Of a DNA stretch of 64,000 bases, positions 43,458-52,118 are shown piece by piece. The position numbers and the translations under genes are program-made. This DNA comes from G965220205 sp965220205 (GTDB lineage Bacteria; Chloroflexota; Dehalococcoidia; Lucifugimonadales; Australimonadaceae), in NCBI GenBank assembly GCA_965220205.1, contig OZ244812.1:992001-1056000 (forward strand), in the 5' to 3' direction. The notes below the pieces were generated by a model, which saw only the letters and a program-made list of their open reading frames with translations, made no database searches and had not been told where the DNA came from. Numbering within the stretch: the stretch's first letter is position 1; every line of letters starts with the position of its first letter.

Positions 43458-44206
43458 GGGCCGCTGGCCGCCACAGACGCCACCGGCATCCCGTCCCACA
43501 CTCGTCCATCCAGCTCCCTGCCCGCCTTCTTCTTCCCAACGCGCCTGCCGTCCACATCGAACGCGCCCCACTGCTTGAAGAAGAAGCCGACCTCCGCGGC
43601 GGCGCACTGGTCGCGGATGGAACGGAACCAATCGGGCTTCGGACGCCGCGAGCCAGGTCCGCTCTCGCCGCCCGCTATCACCCAGCCAATGCCGGTCAGA
43701 TTCAGGTCATTCAGCGGGCCGAGCAACGGCTCGCACGAGAGAAAGCGCACGGCGGCGGGCACCTCGCGCAGGTCGTCTATGCGTCGAGTCCAATACCTGT
43801 TCTCGACTGACACGCCGAGCCAGACGTTGGACGGCCAGGGCAGCGTCGGCGCGAGTCGCTTCACCCGTTCGGCCCGCTTCGTGAGCACCTGAAACGTGTG
43901 CTGTCCGGCCTCCTCCATCACGTCGAACACCTGCCGGATGTACTCCTCCGGCACCTCATCGTGGAAGAGGTCGGACATCGAGTTCACGAAGATGCGGCGC
44001 GGCTTCTTCCATTCGAGCGGCTGACGCAGACGCTCCGGACGCAGTTGGAGATCGAACCCGCGCTCGTAGGGATGTCCAGGCACGCCACGGAACCGGTTGG
44101 CGAATCGCATCGCGTAGCAGTGTGCGCACCCCGGCGATATCTGCGTGCAGCCGGTGACGGGGTTCCAGGTCGCCTCCGTCCACTCGATCTTGGAGTTGTC
44201 GCTCAT
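43448..44206 (-). CDS. phage Gp37/Gp68-family (DUF5131) three-Cys-motif protein
   Basis: 252 residues from the ATG at 44206. The N-terminus KIEWTEATWNPVTGCTQISP and the cysteines C20, C27 and C30 (C-x6-C-x2-C, ending CAHCYA) form the three-Cys motif, which resembles a radical-SAM cluster site. Further family marks are RIFVNSMSDLFHDEVP, FQVLTKRAER, NVWLGVSVEN and WVIAGGESGPGSR. A radical-SAM-like role has been suggested for the family, but no reaction is known to me. It is the partner of TcmP; the two are convergent and overlap at their 3' ends. Unlike tcmP, this gene has host-like GC. Confidence 0.88.
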   Translation of the reverse strand: MSDNSKIEWTEATWNPVTGCTQISPGCAHCYAMRFANRFRGVPGHPYERGFDLQLRPERLRQPLEWKKPRRIFVNSMSDLFHDEVPEEYIRQVFDVMEEAGQHTFQVLTKRAERVKRLAPTLPWPSNVWLGVSVENRYWTRRIDDLREVPAAVRFLSCEPLLGPLNDLNLTGIGWVIAGGESGPGSRRPKPDWFRSIRDQCAAAEVGFFFKQWGAFDVDGRRVGKKKAGRELDGRVWDGMPVASVAASGPYR

Positions 44207-44463
44207 GCCGCCGTCATTATGGAATACGGGTAGACGAACGCGATAGGCCCTGATGTCGGACTGGACGCGGGGGGCAGGGATCAGTGCCATGGCACCCGCC
44301 CGTTGCCCGGTCGCCCTCTCGCCCTACCCTATCCCCAACGGCCCAGTTCGACGCCCGCCCCGTTCGAACAACCCGCTAGTCCAACCCCAACCCAAGCAAG
44401 CCGCCCGCTCGCTTGCTATCCTAGGCGTCGTTATACGCCATACTCGCCTTCAGGGAGCCATCG

Positions 44464-46722
44464 ATGACTACCACACCCACCCACGCTGTGGGCAAGCCCG
44501 TTCCGCGGGTCGACGGCGTCGACAAGGTCACCGGCAACGCCGCCTACGCCGCCGACGTCAAGCTCGAAGACATACTCTGGGCCAAGACGGTCCGCAGCCC
44601 CTACCCCCGCGCGCGCATCGTGAGCATCGATAGCTCAGCCGCACTCGCGCTCCCCGGCGTGCGAGCCGTGGTCACCGGGGACGACCTCCCCCCTGCCGCC
44701 CGATGGGGACGCCGCGTCGTCGACGTGGCCGTGCTCGCGCAGGGCGAGGTCCTCTACGCCGGCGAGCAGGTCGCGGCCGTCATCGCCGACGACGAGGAGA
44801 CCGCCCAACGCGGCGTCGAGCTCGTCGCGGTCGACTACGAAGAGCTCCCGGCCGTGCTCGACGCCGAGGAGGCGATGCTCCCGGACGCGCCGTTGGTCCA
44901 CCCTGACGTCCTGGACATGCAGGGCCTCGTCCAGCCACTGGACCACCCGACCAACGCATTCGTCGTTTGGGAGTGGAAGAGCGGCGACGTCGCCGCCGGT
45001 TTCGAGGAGGCCGAGCTCATCGTCGAGAACACGTACACGACGCCGACCGTCCACCAGACGTACATCGAGCCGCACAACTCGTTGGTGCACGTCGACGACG
45101 CGGGCGTGATGCACGTATGGGCGCCGTGCAAAGCGCCCTACTCGGCGCGGAGCCAGGTGGCCAACTCCCTGGGAATAGATCCCGAGCAGATTGTCTTCCA
45201 CCCTGTCACGCTAGGCGGCGACTTCGGCGGCAAAGGGTCGCCCATGAACATACCGCTCGGCTACTTCCTCTCGAAGGCCGTGGGCAAGCCCGTCCGTATG
45301 GTGTTCGACTACACCGAGGAGTTCATGGCGGCGAACCCGCGCCACGCCTCGCGGATCACCGTCCGCACCGGCGTCAAGCGGGACGGCGCCATCGTCGCCC
45401 ACGACGTCCGCGTCGTTTTCGACAGCGGGGCCTACGCCGGATACAAGCCGGCCGGGCACCTCATGGGCGTCGCCGGCGCCGGCGGGCCCTACCGCGTCGC
45501 CAACACTCGCGTCACCGAGTACATGGTCTACACGAACAATCCGCCTTGCGGCCACATGCGCGGGCCGGGCGAACCGCAGGGGTTGTGGGCGCTCGAGTCG
45601 CAGATCGACGAGATTGCCGAAGCCCTCGCCATCGACCCGGTCGAGTTCCGGCTGATGAATCTCGCGGGCGACGGCGAGGCGACGGCGCTGGGGCACGTGT
45701 TCCCGGAGAACCGCGCCGCCGACACGCTTCGCGCGGCTATCGGCGCCTCCGGCTACAGCGAGCCGAAACCCGAAGCGGCCTCCGGCTGGCTCTACGGGCG
45801 CGCGGTCGCCATCGGCGAGCGCTCGCCGGGCGGCGGACAGAACAACGCGCAGGTCACGCTCGAACAGGACGGCGCCGTCAGCCTCCAGACGCCGCTGTTC
45901 GACCAGGGCGCCGGCGGGGTGACGGTCCTCCAGCAGATGGTTGCCGAACGCATGGGCCTCCCTGCCGAGCGAGTGCGCGTCGAGGTGCAGGCGACGGGCA
46001 TGTTCGAGATGGACTCGGGCATCGGCGGCAGCCGCGTGACGAACGTCGGAGGCATCGCCGCCGACGGCGCCGTCACGGAGGCGCAGGGAGAGCTGTTCAA
46101 GCTCGCGTCGGAGCTCGACAACTGGCCCGAGGAGCAGATGGAGGTCCGCGGCGACCTGCTCGTCCGCACCGACACCGGCGAGTCCAAGCCGTGGAAAGAG
46201 GTGCTCGCCCGGACCGCCCAGCCGGTGATCGGACGGCACACGGCCACGGGCCGCGGCGTCGACGTGACCGGCTTCTGCGTCCAGGTCGCGGAGGTCGCCG
46301 TCGATCCCGAGACGGGCCACGTCAAGCTGCTCACCCTGACCACCGCGCACGACACGGGGCGCATCATCAACCCGCTCGGCCACCAGGGCCAGGTGAACGG
46401 CGGCGTCATGATGGGCATCGGCTACGGCATGATCGAGGAGCTCAAGCACGACAACGGCAGGGTCACGACGCTCTCGTTCGCCGACTACAAGATCCCGAAC
46501 ATCGCCGACATCCCCAGCCTCAACACCGTGATCCTCGAGCCCGAAGGCAAGGGCGTCGGCCCGTTCAACATCAAGGCCATCGGCGAAACGCCCAACGCGC
46601 CGACGGCGCCGGCGATTGCCAACGCCGTCGCGGACGCCATCGGCGTGCGCGTGCGCGACCTCCCCGTCACCGCCGAGAAGGTCTACGACGCCCTCCGCGC
46701 CAGAGCGGCGCAGCAGGGCTAG
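44464..46722 (+). CDS. xanthine dehydrogenase-family molybdopterin-binding (large) subunit
   Basis: 752 residues. The N-terminal aldehyde-oxidase a/b-hammerhead domain (KPVPRVDGVDKVTGNAAYAA) is followed by molybdopterin-binding domains with GGDFGGKGSP, MRGPGEPQGLWA and the C-terminal catalytic-Glu region AIGETPNAPTAPAIANAV. Such subunits hydroxylate N-heterocycles, aldehydes or CO with water as oxygen donor, and need FAD and [2Fe-2S] subunits. Neither is encoded nearby, so partners must lie elsewhere or it is an orphan. Its TAG stop lies inside a CTAG that flanks an inserted repeat element. Confidence 0.92.
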   Translation: MTTTPTHAVGKPVPRVDGVDKVTGNAAYAADVKLEDILWAKTVRSPYPRARIVSIDSSAALALPGVRAVVTGDDLPPAARWGRRVVDVAVLAQGEVLYAGEQVAAVIADDEETAQRGVELVAVDYEELPAVLDAEEAMLPDAPLVHPDVLDMQGLVQPLDHPTNAFVVWEWKSGDVAAGFEEAELIVENTYTTPTVHQTYIEPHNSLVHVDDAGVMHVWAPCKAPYSARSQVANSLGIDPEQIVFHPVTLGGDFGGKGSPMNIPLGYFLSKAVGKPVRMVFDYTEEFMAANPRHASRITVRTGVKRDGAIVAHDVRVVFDSGAYAGYKPAGHLMGVAGAGGPYRVANTRVTEYMVYTNNPPCGHMRGPGEPQGLWALESQIDEIAEALAIDPVEFRLMNLAGDGEATALGHVFPENRAADTLRAAIGASGYSEPKPEAASGWLYGRAVAIGERSPGGGQNNAQVTLEQDGAVSLQTPLFDQGAGGVTVLQQMVAERMGLPAERVRVEVQATGMFEMDSGIGGSRVTNVGGIAADGAVTEAQGELFKLASELDNWPEEQMEVRGDLLVRTDTGESKPWKEVLARTAQPVIGRHTATGRGVDVTGFCVQVAEVAVDPETGHVKLLTLTTAHDTGRIINPLGHQGQVNGGVMMGIGYGMIEELKHDNGRVTTLSFADYKIPNIADIPSLNTVILEPEGKGVGPFNIKAIGETPNAPTAPAIANAVADAIGVRVRDLPVTAEKVYDALRARAAQQG

Positions 46723-46887
46723 GAATAGTCCGAATGAGTCCCGTCCCATCCGTTCGCCCTGAGCTTGTCGAAGCCTGTCCTGAGCTTGTCGAAGGGGGGG
46801 TTCTGGCCTCCTCCCCCACGGGGGGAGGATTGAGGAGGGGGGAACCTCCGCTCTGCCAAGGGCATCAGCGACTTGTTCAGAGATTCC
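46723..46887. mobile_element. 165-bp non-autonomous IS5-related element (MITE A)
   Basis: The ends GGAATAGTCCGAATGAGTC and GACTTGTTCAGAGATTCC are imperfect inverted repeats related to those of the IS5-type element at 49304. CTAG flanks both sides (46719-46722 and 46888-46891), the same target as the complete IS copies. Inside are the CCTGAGCTTGTCGAAG direct repeat (46757-46795) and a CCTCC/GGAGG hairpin (46805-46842). It has no coding capacity. Confidence 0.7.
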
Positions 46888-46891
46888 CTAG

Positions 46892-47187
46892 GGATAGTCT
46901 GAATAAGTCCATCGTTCGTTCGTTCGCTCCAGTCCAGCCTTCTCCCCCACGGAGACCTTTGCATAACTCGTAGGGGACGGCTCTCGTAGTCGCCCAGTGG
47001 GGGAGTGCAGAGGGCTTTGCCCTCTGCCGGGGGCGTGGGGGTGTCCCCCGCCAGGCGTCGCGGGCGGGTGGGTGGGAAGAACAGCGCTCGTCGAACAGAG
47101 TTACGCAAAGGCCCCCCACGGGGGGAGGATTGAGGAGGGGGGAACCTTCCGCTCTGCCAAAGCGCGTCAGCGGTGTTCAGAGGTTCC
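46892..47187. mobile_element. 296-bp non-autonomous IS5-related element (MITE B) with strong hairpins
   Basis: It runs from GGATAGTCTGAATAAGTCC to GTTCAGAGGTTCC between CTAG sites at 46888-46891 and 47188-47191. The interior carries GCAGAGGGC-TTT-GCCCTCTGC (47007-47027), a 9-bp stem, then a GGGGG/CCCCC stem and a partial CCTCC/GGAGG hairpin. A near-identical interior recurs at 52140-52346 and part of it at 51906-52043. Its right end abuts the formate-THF ligase coding region. Confidence 0.7.
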
Positions 47188-47199
47188 CTAGAGGCAGTC

Positions 47200-48822
47200 G
47201 TGGAGCCTATCGGCGCAGTCGCCAGATCGTTGGGCATTGAGCCTCGGCGCCTTTCGCTGTATGGCGACGACGTCGCTAAGGTCTCGTTGGACGCCATGCG
47301 CCCCGGCGCGCCCCACGGCAAACTCGTCGTCGTGACCGGCGTCACGCCCACGCCGACGGGCGAGGGCAAGACGACCATCGCTATCGGCCTCGTCCAAGCG
47401 CTCGCCAAGCTCGGCCATAAGGCAGCGGCGACCCTGCCCGAACCGTCGCTCGGCGCCGCCTTTGGACCCAACGGCAGCGGGACGGGCGGGGGCCGCTCGC
47501 GCATCGTGCCTGAGAGCGACATCGCTCTCCACTTCACCGGGGACGCGCACGCCGTCAGCGCCGCGCACAACCTGCTTGCGGCCTTCACGGAGGACGCCGT
47601 CGAGCGCGGCCGGGTCCCCGGCCTTTCCGCCGGCGGCATCGTCTGGCGCCGCGTTTCTCCCGTCGTGGACCCCGCGCTGCGGCAGGTCGCGACCGGCCTG
47701 GGCGGCGCCGCCAATGGCCCCGTCCGCGATACGGGGTTCGACCTCCCTGACGCGTCCGAGATCATGTCCGAGATAGCCCTCGCCGCCGGCTACGACGACC
47801 TGCGTCGTCGCCTCAACGCTACGACGGTCGGCTACACGGGCGACGGCCAGCCGGTGCGCGCCCAAGACGTCGGCGCAGTCGGCCCGATGATGGCGCTCTT
47901 ACGCCGCGCGCTGTTGCCCAACCTCGTGCAGACCCTCGAAGGACAACCTGCGTTCGTACACACGGGCCCGGCCTGCGACGTCGCCCACGGGTCGAGCTCC
48001 GTGCTGGCCGACCGCATTGCGCTGGGATACGCGGACTACGTGGCGACAGAGGCCGGCGGCGGCGCCGATCTCGGCTTCGAGAAGTTCATGCACATCAAGG
48101 CCCGCTCGTCGGGCCTCCGCCCGAGCGCCGTAGTGCTGGTCGTCACGGCTCGGGCGATGAAGTCGCACGGCGGCGCCCCGCCCGGCGCGCTAACTCTCCC
48201 GGACCCCTTCGCCGTCCAGCTCGGCGCCGCCAACCTCCGCCACGCCGTCGGCTTGGTGAAGGCGTTTGGCCTCCCGGTCGTTGTCGCGGTCAACCGGTTC
48301 CCCACCGACACGCCCCAGGAGATGGTGCTCATGCAAGACGCCGCGATCGCCGCCGGCGCCTCGGCTGCGGTGACGTGCACTGCGTTCGCCGACGGCGGAG
48401 ACGGCGCGGTGGAGCTCGCGGAGGCCGTCCTACGGGCGTCGTCCGGCCCAGGGCCGAAGCTCGAATACCTCTACGCCGAGGACGCCCCGGTCCGCGAGAA
48501 GGTCCGTATCCTGGCGACGCGCGTCTACGGGGCCGCGAGCGTGCGTTGGGCCCCGGCCGCCGAGCAGCAGCTCGATGCCTTCGACAAGTTGGGCATGAAC
48601 AACCTCCCCGTCTGCATAGCCAAGACGCCCCTATCGCTCTCCCACGACCCGTCGCTGAAAGGCGCGCCCACCGGATACGCGTTCGAGATATCCGGTATGC
48701 GCGCGGCAACCGGCGCAGGGTTCGTATGTCCGATCGCCCGCGACGTCGTCACGATGCCGGGCCTCCCCGAGAAGCCCCGGGCCATCGACATCGGTCCCTC
48801 GGGCGAGGTGACTGGCTTGTAG
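47200..48822 (+). CDS. fhs: formate-tetrahydrofolate ligase, N-terminus shortened
   Basis: 540 residues from the GTG at 47200, preceded 5 bases earlier by AGAGG; a longer start at 47173 would lie within MITE B. The ATP loop TPTPTGEGKTT, REP-like PEPSLGAAFGP, DIALHFTGDAHAVS, VQTLEGQPAFVHTGP and EAGGGADLGFEKF are all family marks. It makes 10-formyl-THF from formate and ATP, feeding purine synthesis (AICAR transformylase is in this window) or one-carbon assimilation. Relatives have about 15 more residues before the I-x-P-V/I segment; those are missing and the element joins the gene at a CTAG. The enzyme is otherwise complete. Confidence 0.92.
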   Translation: MEPIGAVARSLGIEPRRLSLYGDDVAKVSLDAMRPGAPHGKLVVVTGVTPTPTGEGKTTIAIGLVQALAKLGHKAAATLPEPSLGAAFGPNGSGTGGGRSRIVPESDIALHFTGDAHAVSAAHNLLAAFTEDAVERGRVPGLSAGGIVWRRVSPVVDPALRQVATGLGGAANGPVRDTGFDLPDASEIMSEIALAAGYDDLRRRLNATTVGYTGDGQPVRAQDVGAVGPMMALLRRALLPNLVQTLEGQPAFVHTGPACDVAHGSSSVLADRIALGYADYVATEAGGGADLGFEKFMHIKARSSGLRPSAVVLVVTARAMKSHGGAPPGALTLPDPFAVQLGAANLRHAVGLVKAFGLPVVVAVNRFPTDTPQEMVLMQDAAIAAGASAAVTCTAFADGGDGAVELAEAVLRASSGPGPKLEYLYAEDAPVREKVRILATRVYGAASVRWAPAAEQQLDAFDKLGMNNLPVCIAKTPLSLSHDPSLKGAPTGYAFEISGMRAATGAGFVCPIARDVVTMPGLPEKPRAIDIGPSGEVTGL

Positions 48823-48839
48823 CCGCCGCTCCTCCGTCA

Positions 48840-48861
48840 TTCCCGTGCCCCGACACGGGAA
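48840..48861. repeat. CACGGG palindromic repeat
   Basis: TTCCCGTG and CACGGGAA form an 8-bp stem with a CCCCGA loop. A perfect copy is at 63559-63580, and altered copies (CACGAGAT or CACGAGGT) follow at about 63069, 63669 and 63779. Confidence 0.7.
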
Positions 48862-48919
48862 CCCAATGCCCCTTTTCCGGCACGGACCGCCCGCCGCGGT
48901 CCGACCTCCTCCCCGGACC

Positions 48920-48955
48920 GGCCTCCTCCCCCGGCGGGGGAGGATTGAGGAGGGA
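48920..48955. repeat. CCTCC/GGAGG dispersed hairpin repeat
   Basis: Copy with core GCCTCCTCCCCCGGCGGGGG, followed by AGGATTGAGGAGGG. The surrounding spacer 48823-49141 has no gene and also holds the sequence TGACAACTGCCCGTTCCCC, whose relative is near 63100. Confidence 0.75.
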
Positions 48956-49141
48956 GAACTGCCGTCGGCCCCGTCTCGGCGAGCAACCCGTCCGCCCCCG
49001 CAGCCGTGACAACTGCCCGTTCCCCGGTCATCCCCTCGCCCCTTACACTATCCCCCAACGGCCCAACGGTGGCGGTGCCTCTGCCCGCCCGGGGTCCGCC
49101 CGACCTCACGGGAGGAATGAGACCAAAATGAAACCGTTTAG

Positions 49142-49299
49142 GGAATCTCTGAATACCTCCGTCCCAATCCGTTCGCCCTGAGCACGTCGAAGCCTGTCCT
49201 GAGCCTGTCGAAGGAGAGGGGCCCACGAACGGATTGGGGGGCTCCTAGTCTCTACATTCCGATATCCTGAGGGCATCAGCGACTTGTTCAGAGGGTCCC
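49142..49299. mobile_element. 158-bp non-autonomous IS5-related element (MITE C)
   Basis: Its ends GGAATCTCTGAATAC and TTGTTCAGAGGGTCCC match the IS termini; it is flanked by TTAG (49138-49141) and CTAG (49300-49303). The interior is the palindromic element 49163-49238, whose CCCAATCCGTTCG and CGAACGGATTGGG arms enclose a doubled CCTGAGC...GTCGAAG unit. It directly abuts IS copy 1. Confidence 0.65.
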
Positions 49300-49303
49300 C
49301 TAG

Positions 49304-50496
49304 GGAATCTCTGAACAAGTCTATAGGTTGAGGCAGTATCCTGGCAGTCACCCAGTGGCGCCAGGGAGTGAAGCGATGATGGACCAACCGACCTTTGCAG
49401 ACGTGGACTACGAGAGCAAGAAGCGCAAGACCCGCAGGGAGCGATTTCTCGAACGCATGGGCGGGCTGATCCCCTGGGAACGGCTGGAAGGGCGCATCCG
49501 TCCCTTCTACCCCACGGCGGGCCGGGGACGCCATCCGTATGCCCTGTCGGCGATGCTGCGGATTCACTGCGTGCAGCTGTTCTACAACCTCAGCGACCCC
49601 GGCATGGAGGACCTGCTGTACGACGTGGAGTCGGTGCGGCGGTTCGTGGGCTTGAAGCTGTCGGAGCCGCTGCCGGACGAGACCACCATCCTGAACTTCC
49701 GTCATCTGTTGGAGGAGCACGAACTGGGGGAGGGACTGTTCGCGGAGATCAAAGGGCATCTGGCGTCCCAGGGACTCCTGCTCCAGGAAGGGACGATCAT
49801 GGACGCGAGCATCATCGAGGCGCCGTCGTCGACGAAGAATCGAGCGGGTGCGCGAGACCCGGAGATGCACCAAGTGAAGAAGGGGAACAGGTGGCATTTC
49901 GGGATGAAGGTGCACATCGGGGTGGACGCGGAGACGGGGGTGGTGCACAGCGTCGCGACGACGCCGGCCAATGTGAACGACGTGACGGAAGCGCACCGGT
50001 TGCTGCACGGCGGCGAGTCGCAGGTGTGGGGCGATGCCGGGTATCAGGGAGTCCAGAAGCGGGCGGAGCATCGGGGGCTGGAGGTGGAGTGGCAGGTGGC
50101 GATGCGACCGGGCCAACGTCGGCAGTTGGAGCCGGGAAGCCCTGAGGCGTTGGCGGAGAAGGGCAAGGCGTCGGTCCGGGCGAAGGTGGAGCATCCGTTC
50201 CTGTACGTCAAACGGCACTTTGGCTACGCCAAGGTCCGCTACCGGGGGCTGGCCAAGAACACGCAACGGCTGATGGTGCTGCTGGGGCTGGCGAACCTGA
50301 TGAGAGCCCAGCGGTGCTTGGCGGCATGACGGAGGCGCAGTGGGTTCAGATCGGGGTTGGGAGCAGGGAATCCGCCCCAGCAGGGTCGGTAGAAGACCCC
50401 CAACAGCCCCGTTCACGGCACCAGCAGAGGGCTGCGAATCGCTGAAGAGCCCCCCACCAACACCACTCGGCCGACTGTGAGTTGTTCAGAGGTTCC
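49304..50496 (+). mobile_element. complete IS5-family insertion sequence, copy 1
   Basis: 1193 bp with terminal inverted repeats GGAATCTCTGAACAAGTC and (right end, complemented) GGAACCTCTGAACAACTC. CTAG flanks both ends (49300-49303, 50497-50500), matching the YTAR target of the IS5 group. It contains one transposase gene. The right CTAG is shared with copy 2, so the two elements are back to back in the same orientation. Confidence 0.92.
49376..50329 (+). CDS. IS5-family (IS5 group) transposase
   Basis: 317 residues from the ATG at 49376 with AGGGAG upstream; a TTG at 49328 would add 16 residues. The N-terminal DUF772-type domain (RIRPFYPTAGRGRHPY, MLRIHCVQLFYNLSD) precedes a DDE catalytic domain: Asp in IMDASIIEAPSS, Asp in VWGDAGYQG and Glu in VRAKVEHPFLYVK with the K/R following. 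It cuts and pastes its element via the terminal repeats. The reading frame is intact, and the copy at 50573 encodes the same protein, so it may be active. Confidence 0.95.
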   Translation: MMDQPTFADVDYESKKRKTRRERFLERMGGLIPWERLEGRIRPFYPTAGRGRHPYALSAMLRIHCVQLFYNLSDPGMEDLLYDVESVRRFVGLKLSEPLPDETTILNFRHLLEEHELGEGLFAEIKGHLASQGLLLQEGTIMDASIIEAPSSTKNRAGARDPEMHQVKKGNRWHFGMKVHIGVDAETGVVHSVATTPANVNDVTEAHRLLHGGESQVWGDAGYQGVQKRAEHRGLEVEWQVAMRPGQRRQLEPGSPEALAEKGKASVRAKVEHPFLYVKRHFGYAKVRYRGLAKNTQRLMVLLGLANLMRAQRCLAA

Positions 50497-50500
50497 CTAG

Positions 50501-51694
50501 GGAATCTCTGAACAAGTCTATAGGTTGAGGCAGTATCCTGGCAGTCACCCAGTGGCGCCAGGGAGTGAAGCGATGATGGACCAACCGACCTTTGCAGACG
50601 TGGACTACGAGAGCAAGAAGCGCAAGACCCGCAGGGAGCGATTCCTCGAACGCATGGGCGGGCTGATCCCCTGGGAACGGCTGGAAGGGCGCATCCGTCC
50701 CTTCTACCCCACGGCGGGCCGGGGACGCCATCCGTATGCCCTGTCGGCGATGCTGCGGATTCACTGCGTGCAGCTGTTCTACAACCTCAGCGACCCCGGC
50801 ATGGAGGACCTGCTGTACGACGTGGAGTCGGTGCGGCGGTTCGTGGGCTTGAAGCTGTCGGAGCCGCTGCCGGACGAGACCACCATCCTGAACTTCCGTC
50901 ATCTGTTGGAGGAGCACGAACTGGGGGAGGGACTGTTCGCGGAGATCAAAGGGCATCTGGCGTCCCAGGGACTCCTGCTCCAGGAAGGGACAATCATGGA
51001 CGCGAGCATCATCGAGGCGCCGTCGTCGACGAAGAATCGAGCGGGTGCGCGAGACCCGGAGATGCACCAAGTGAAGAAGGGGAACAGGTGGCATTTCGGG
51101 ATGAAGGTGCACATCGGGGTGGACGCGGAGACGGGGGTGGTGCACAGCGTCGCGACGACGCCGGCCAATGTGAACGACGTGACGGAAGCGCACCGGTTGC
51201 TGCACGGCGGCGAGTCGCAGGTGTGGGGCGATGCCGGGTATCAGGGAGTCCAGAAGCGGGCGGAGCATCGGGGGCTGGAGGTGGAGTGGCAGGTGGCGAT
51301 GCGACCGGGCCAACGTCGGCAGTTGGAGCCGGGAAGCCCTGAGGCGTTGGCGGAGAAGGGCAAGGCGTCGGTCCGGGCGAAGGTGGAGCATCCGTTCCTG
51401 TACGTCAAACGGCACTTTGGCTACGCCAAGGTCCGCTACCGGGGGCTGGCCAAGAACACGCAACGGCTGATGGTGCTGCTGGGGCTGGCGAACCTGATGA
51501 GAGCCCAGCGGTGCTTGGCGGCATGACGGAGGCGCAGTGGGTTCAGATCGGGGTTGGGAGCAGGGAATCCGCCCCAGCAGGGTCGGTAGAAGACCCCCCA
51601 ACAGCCCCGTTCACGGCACCAGCAGAGGGCTGCGAATCGCTGAAGAGCCCCCCACCAACACCACTCGGCCGACTGTGAGTTGTTCAGAGATTCC
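50501..51694 (+). mobile_element. complete IS5-family insertion sequence, copy 2
   Basis: 1194 bp, nearly identical to copy 1: I see substitutions at TTTCTC/TTCCTC and GACGATC/GACAATC in the gene, one extra C after it, and GGTTCC/GATTCC at the right end. CTAG flanks it at 50497-50500 and 51695-51698. The near identity implies very recent duplication. Confidence 0.92.
50573..51526 (+). CDS. IS5-family (IS5 group) transposase, copy 2
   Basis: 317 residues identical to the protein at 49376-50329; the nucleotide differences are silent. The DDE residues are intact (IMDASII, WGDAGYQ, KVEHPF). The gene should supply transposase in trans to both elements and to the shorter elements with matching ends. 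Confidence 0.95.
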   Translation: MMDQPTFADVDYESKKRKTRRERFLERMGGLIPWERLEGRIRPFYPTAGRGRHPYALSAMLRIHCVQLFYNLSDPGMEDLLYDVESVRRFVGLKLSEPLPDETTILNFRHLLEEHELGEGLFAEIKGHLASQGLLLQEGTIMDASIIEAPSSTKNRAGARDPEMHQVKKGNRWHFGMKVHIGVDAETGVVHSVATTPANVNDVTEAHRLLHGGESQVWGDAGYQGVQKRAEHRGLEVEWQVAMRPGQRRQLEPGSPEALAEKGKASVRAKVEHPFLYVKRHFGYAKVRYRGLAKNTQRLMVLLGLANLMRAQRCLAA

Positions 51695-51905
51695 CTAGGA
51701 GACTCCCACTCGTGAATCTGTCAGTTTACGAGTGGGCATTCTGGCCCATTCCGCCCGTTTCCCATGATTCGCGTGTCCTCCGCCCGCTGAACATGGTGTT
51801 TTCGTGTTTCGTTCGGATCCTTGAACGCAGGAAGCAGACCGTGGCCTGCTGGAGACCCCTCTTTAAGGTGCCGAAAGTACCTCATTCCTGTCCTCCCCTC
51901 CGTCG

Positions 51906-52043
51906 TAGTCGCCCAATGGGGGGAGTGCAGAAGGCAAAGCCCTCTGCCGGGGGGCGTGGGGGTGTCCCCCACTCAAGCGTTTCGGGCGGATGGGCGGGAA
52001 GACAGCGCTGGTCAGCAGAGTTGCGCAAAGGTCTCGTCCGCTG
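51906..52043. repeat. partial copy of the MITE B interior
   Basis: The stretch from TCGTAGTCGCCC through the GCCCTCTGCCGGGGG and GTGTCCCCC stems to CAGAGTTGCGCAAAGG parallels 46986-47113. IS-like ends are absent. The preceding part, 51699-51900, holds an inverted repeat CCCACTCGT...ACGAGTGGG (about 51706-51736) and no gene. Confidence 0.65.
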
Positions 52044-52118
52044 AGAAGAACTAGAGAAGGGCCGCGCGTCCCGCCCGCCTACTTTCGCCGGCGTGGCGTT
52101 GGACGTAACATCCGTGAG

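Noticed and set aside
45211..46749. 512-codon minus-strand frame opposite the molybdopterin subunit
   Set aside because: Antisense of a strongly supported gene; composition bias only.
49106..51601. Long minus-strand frames opposite both transposase genes
   Set aside because: They mirror the transposase coding strand in both identical copies; the DDE transposase frame has the motifs.
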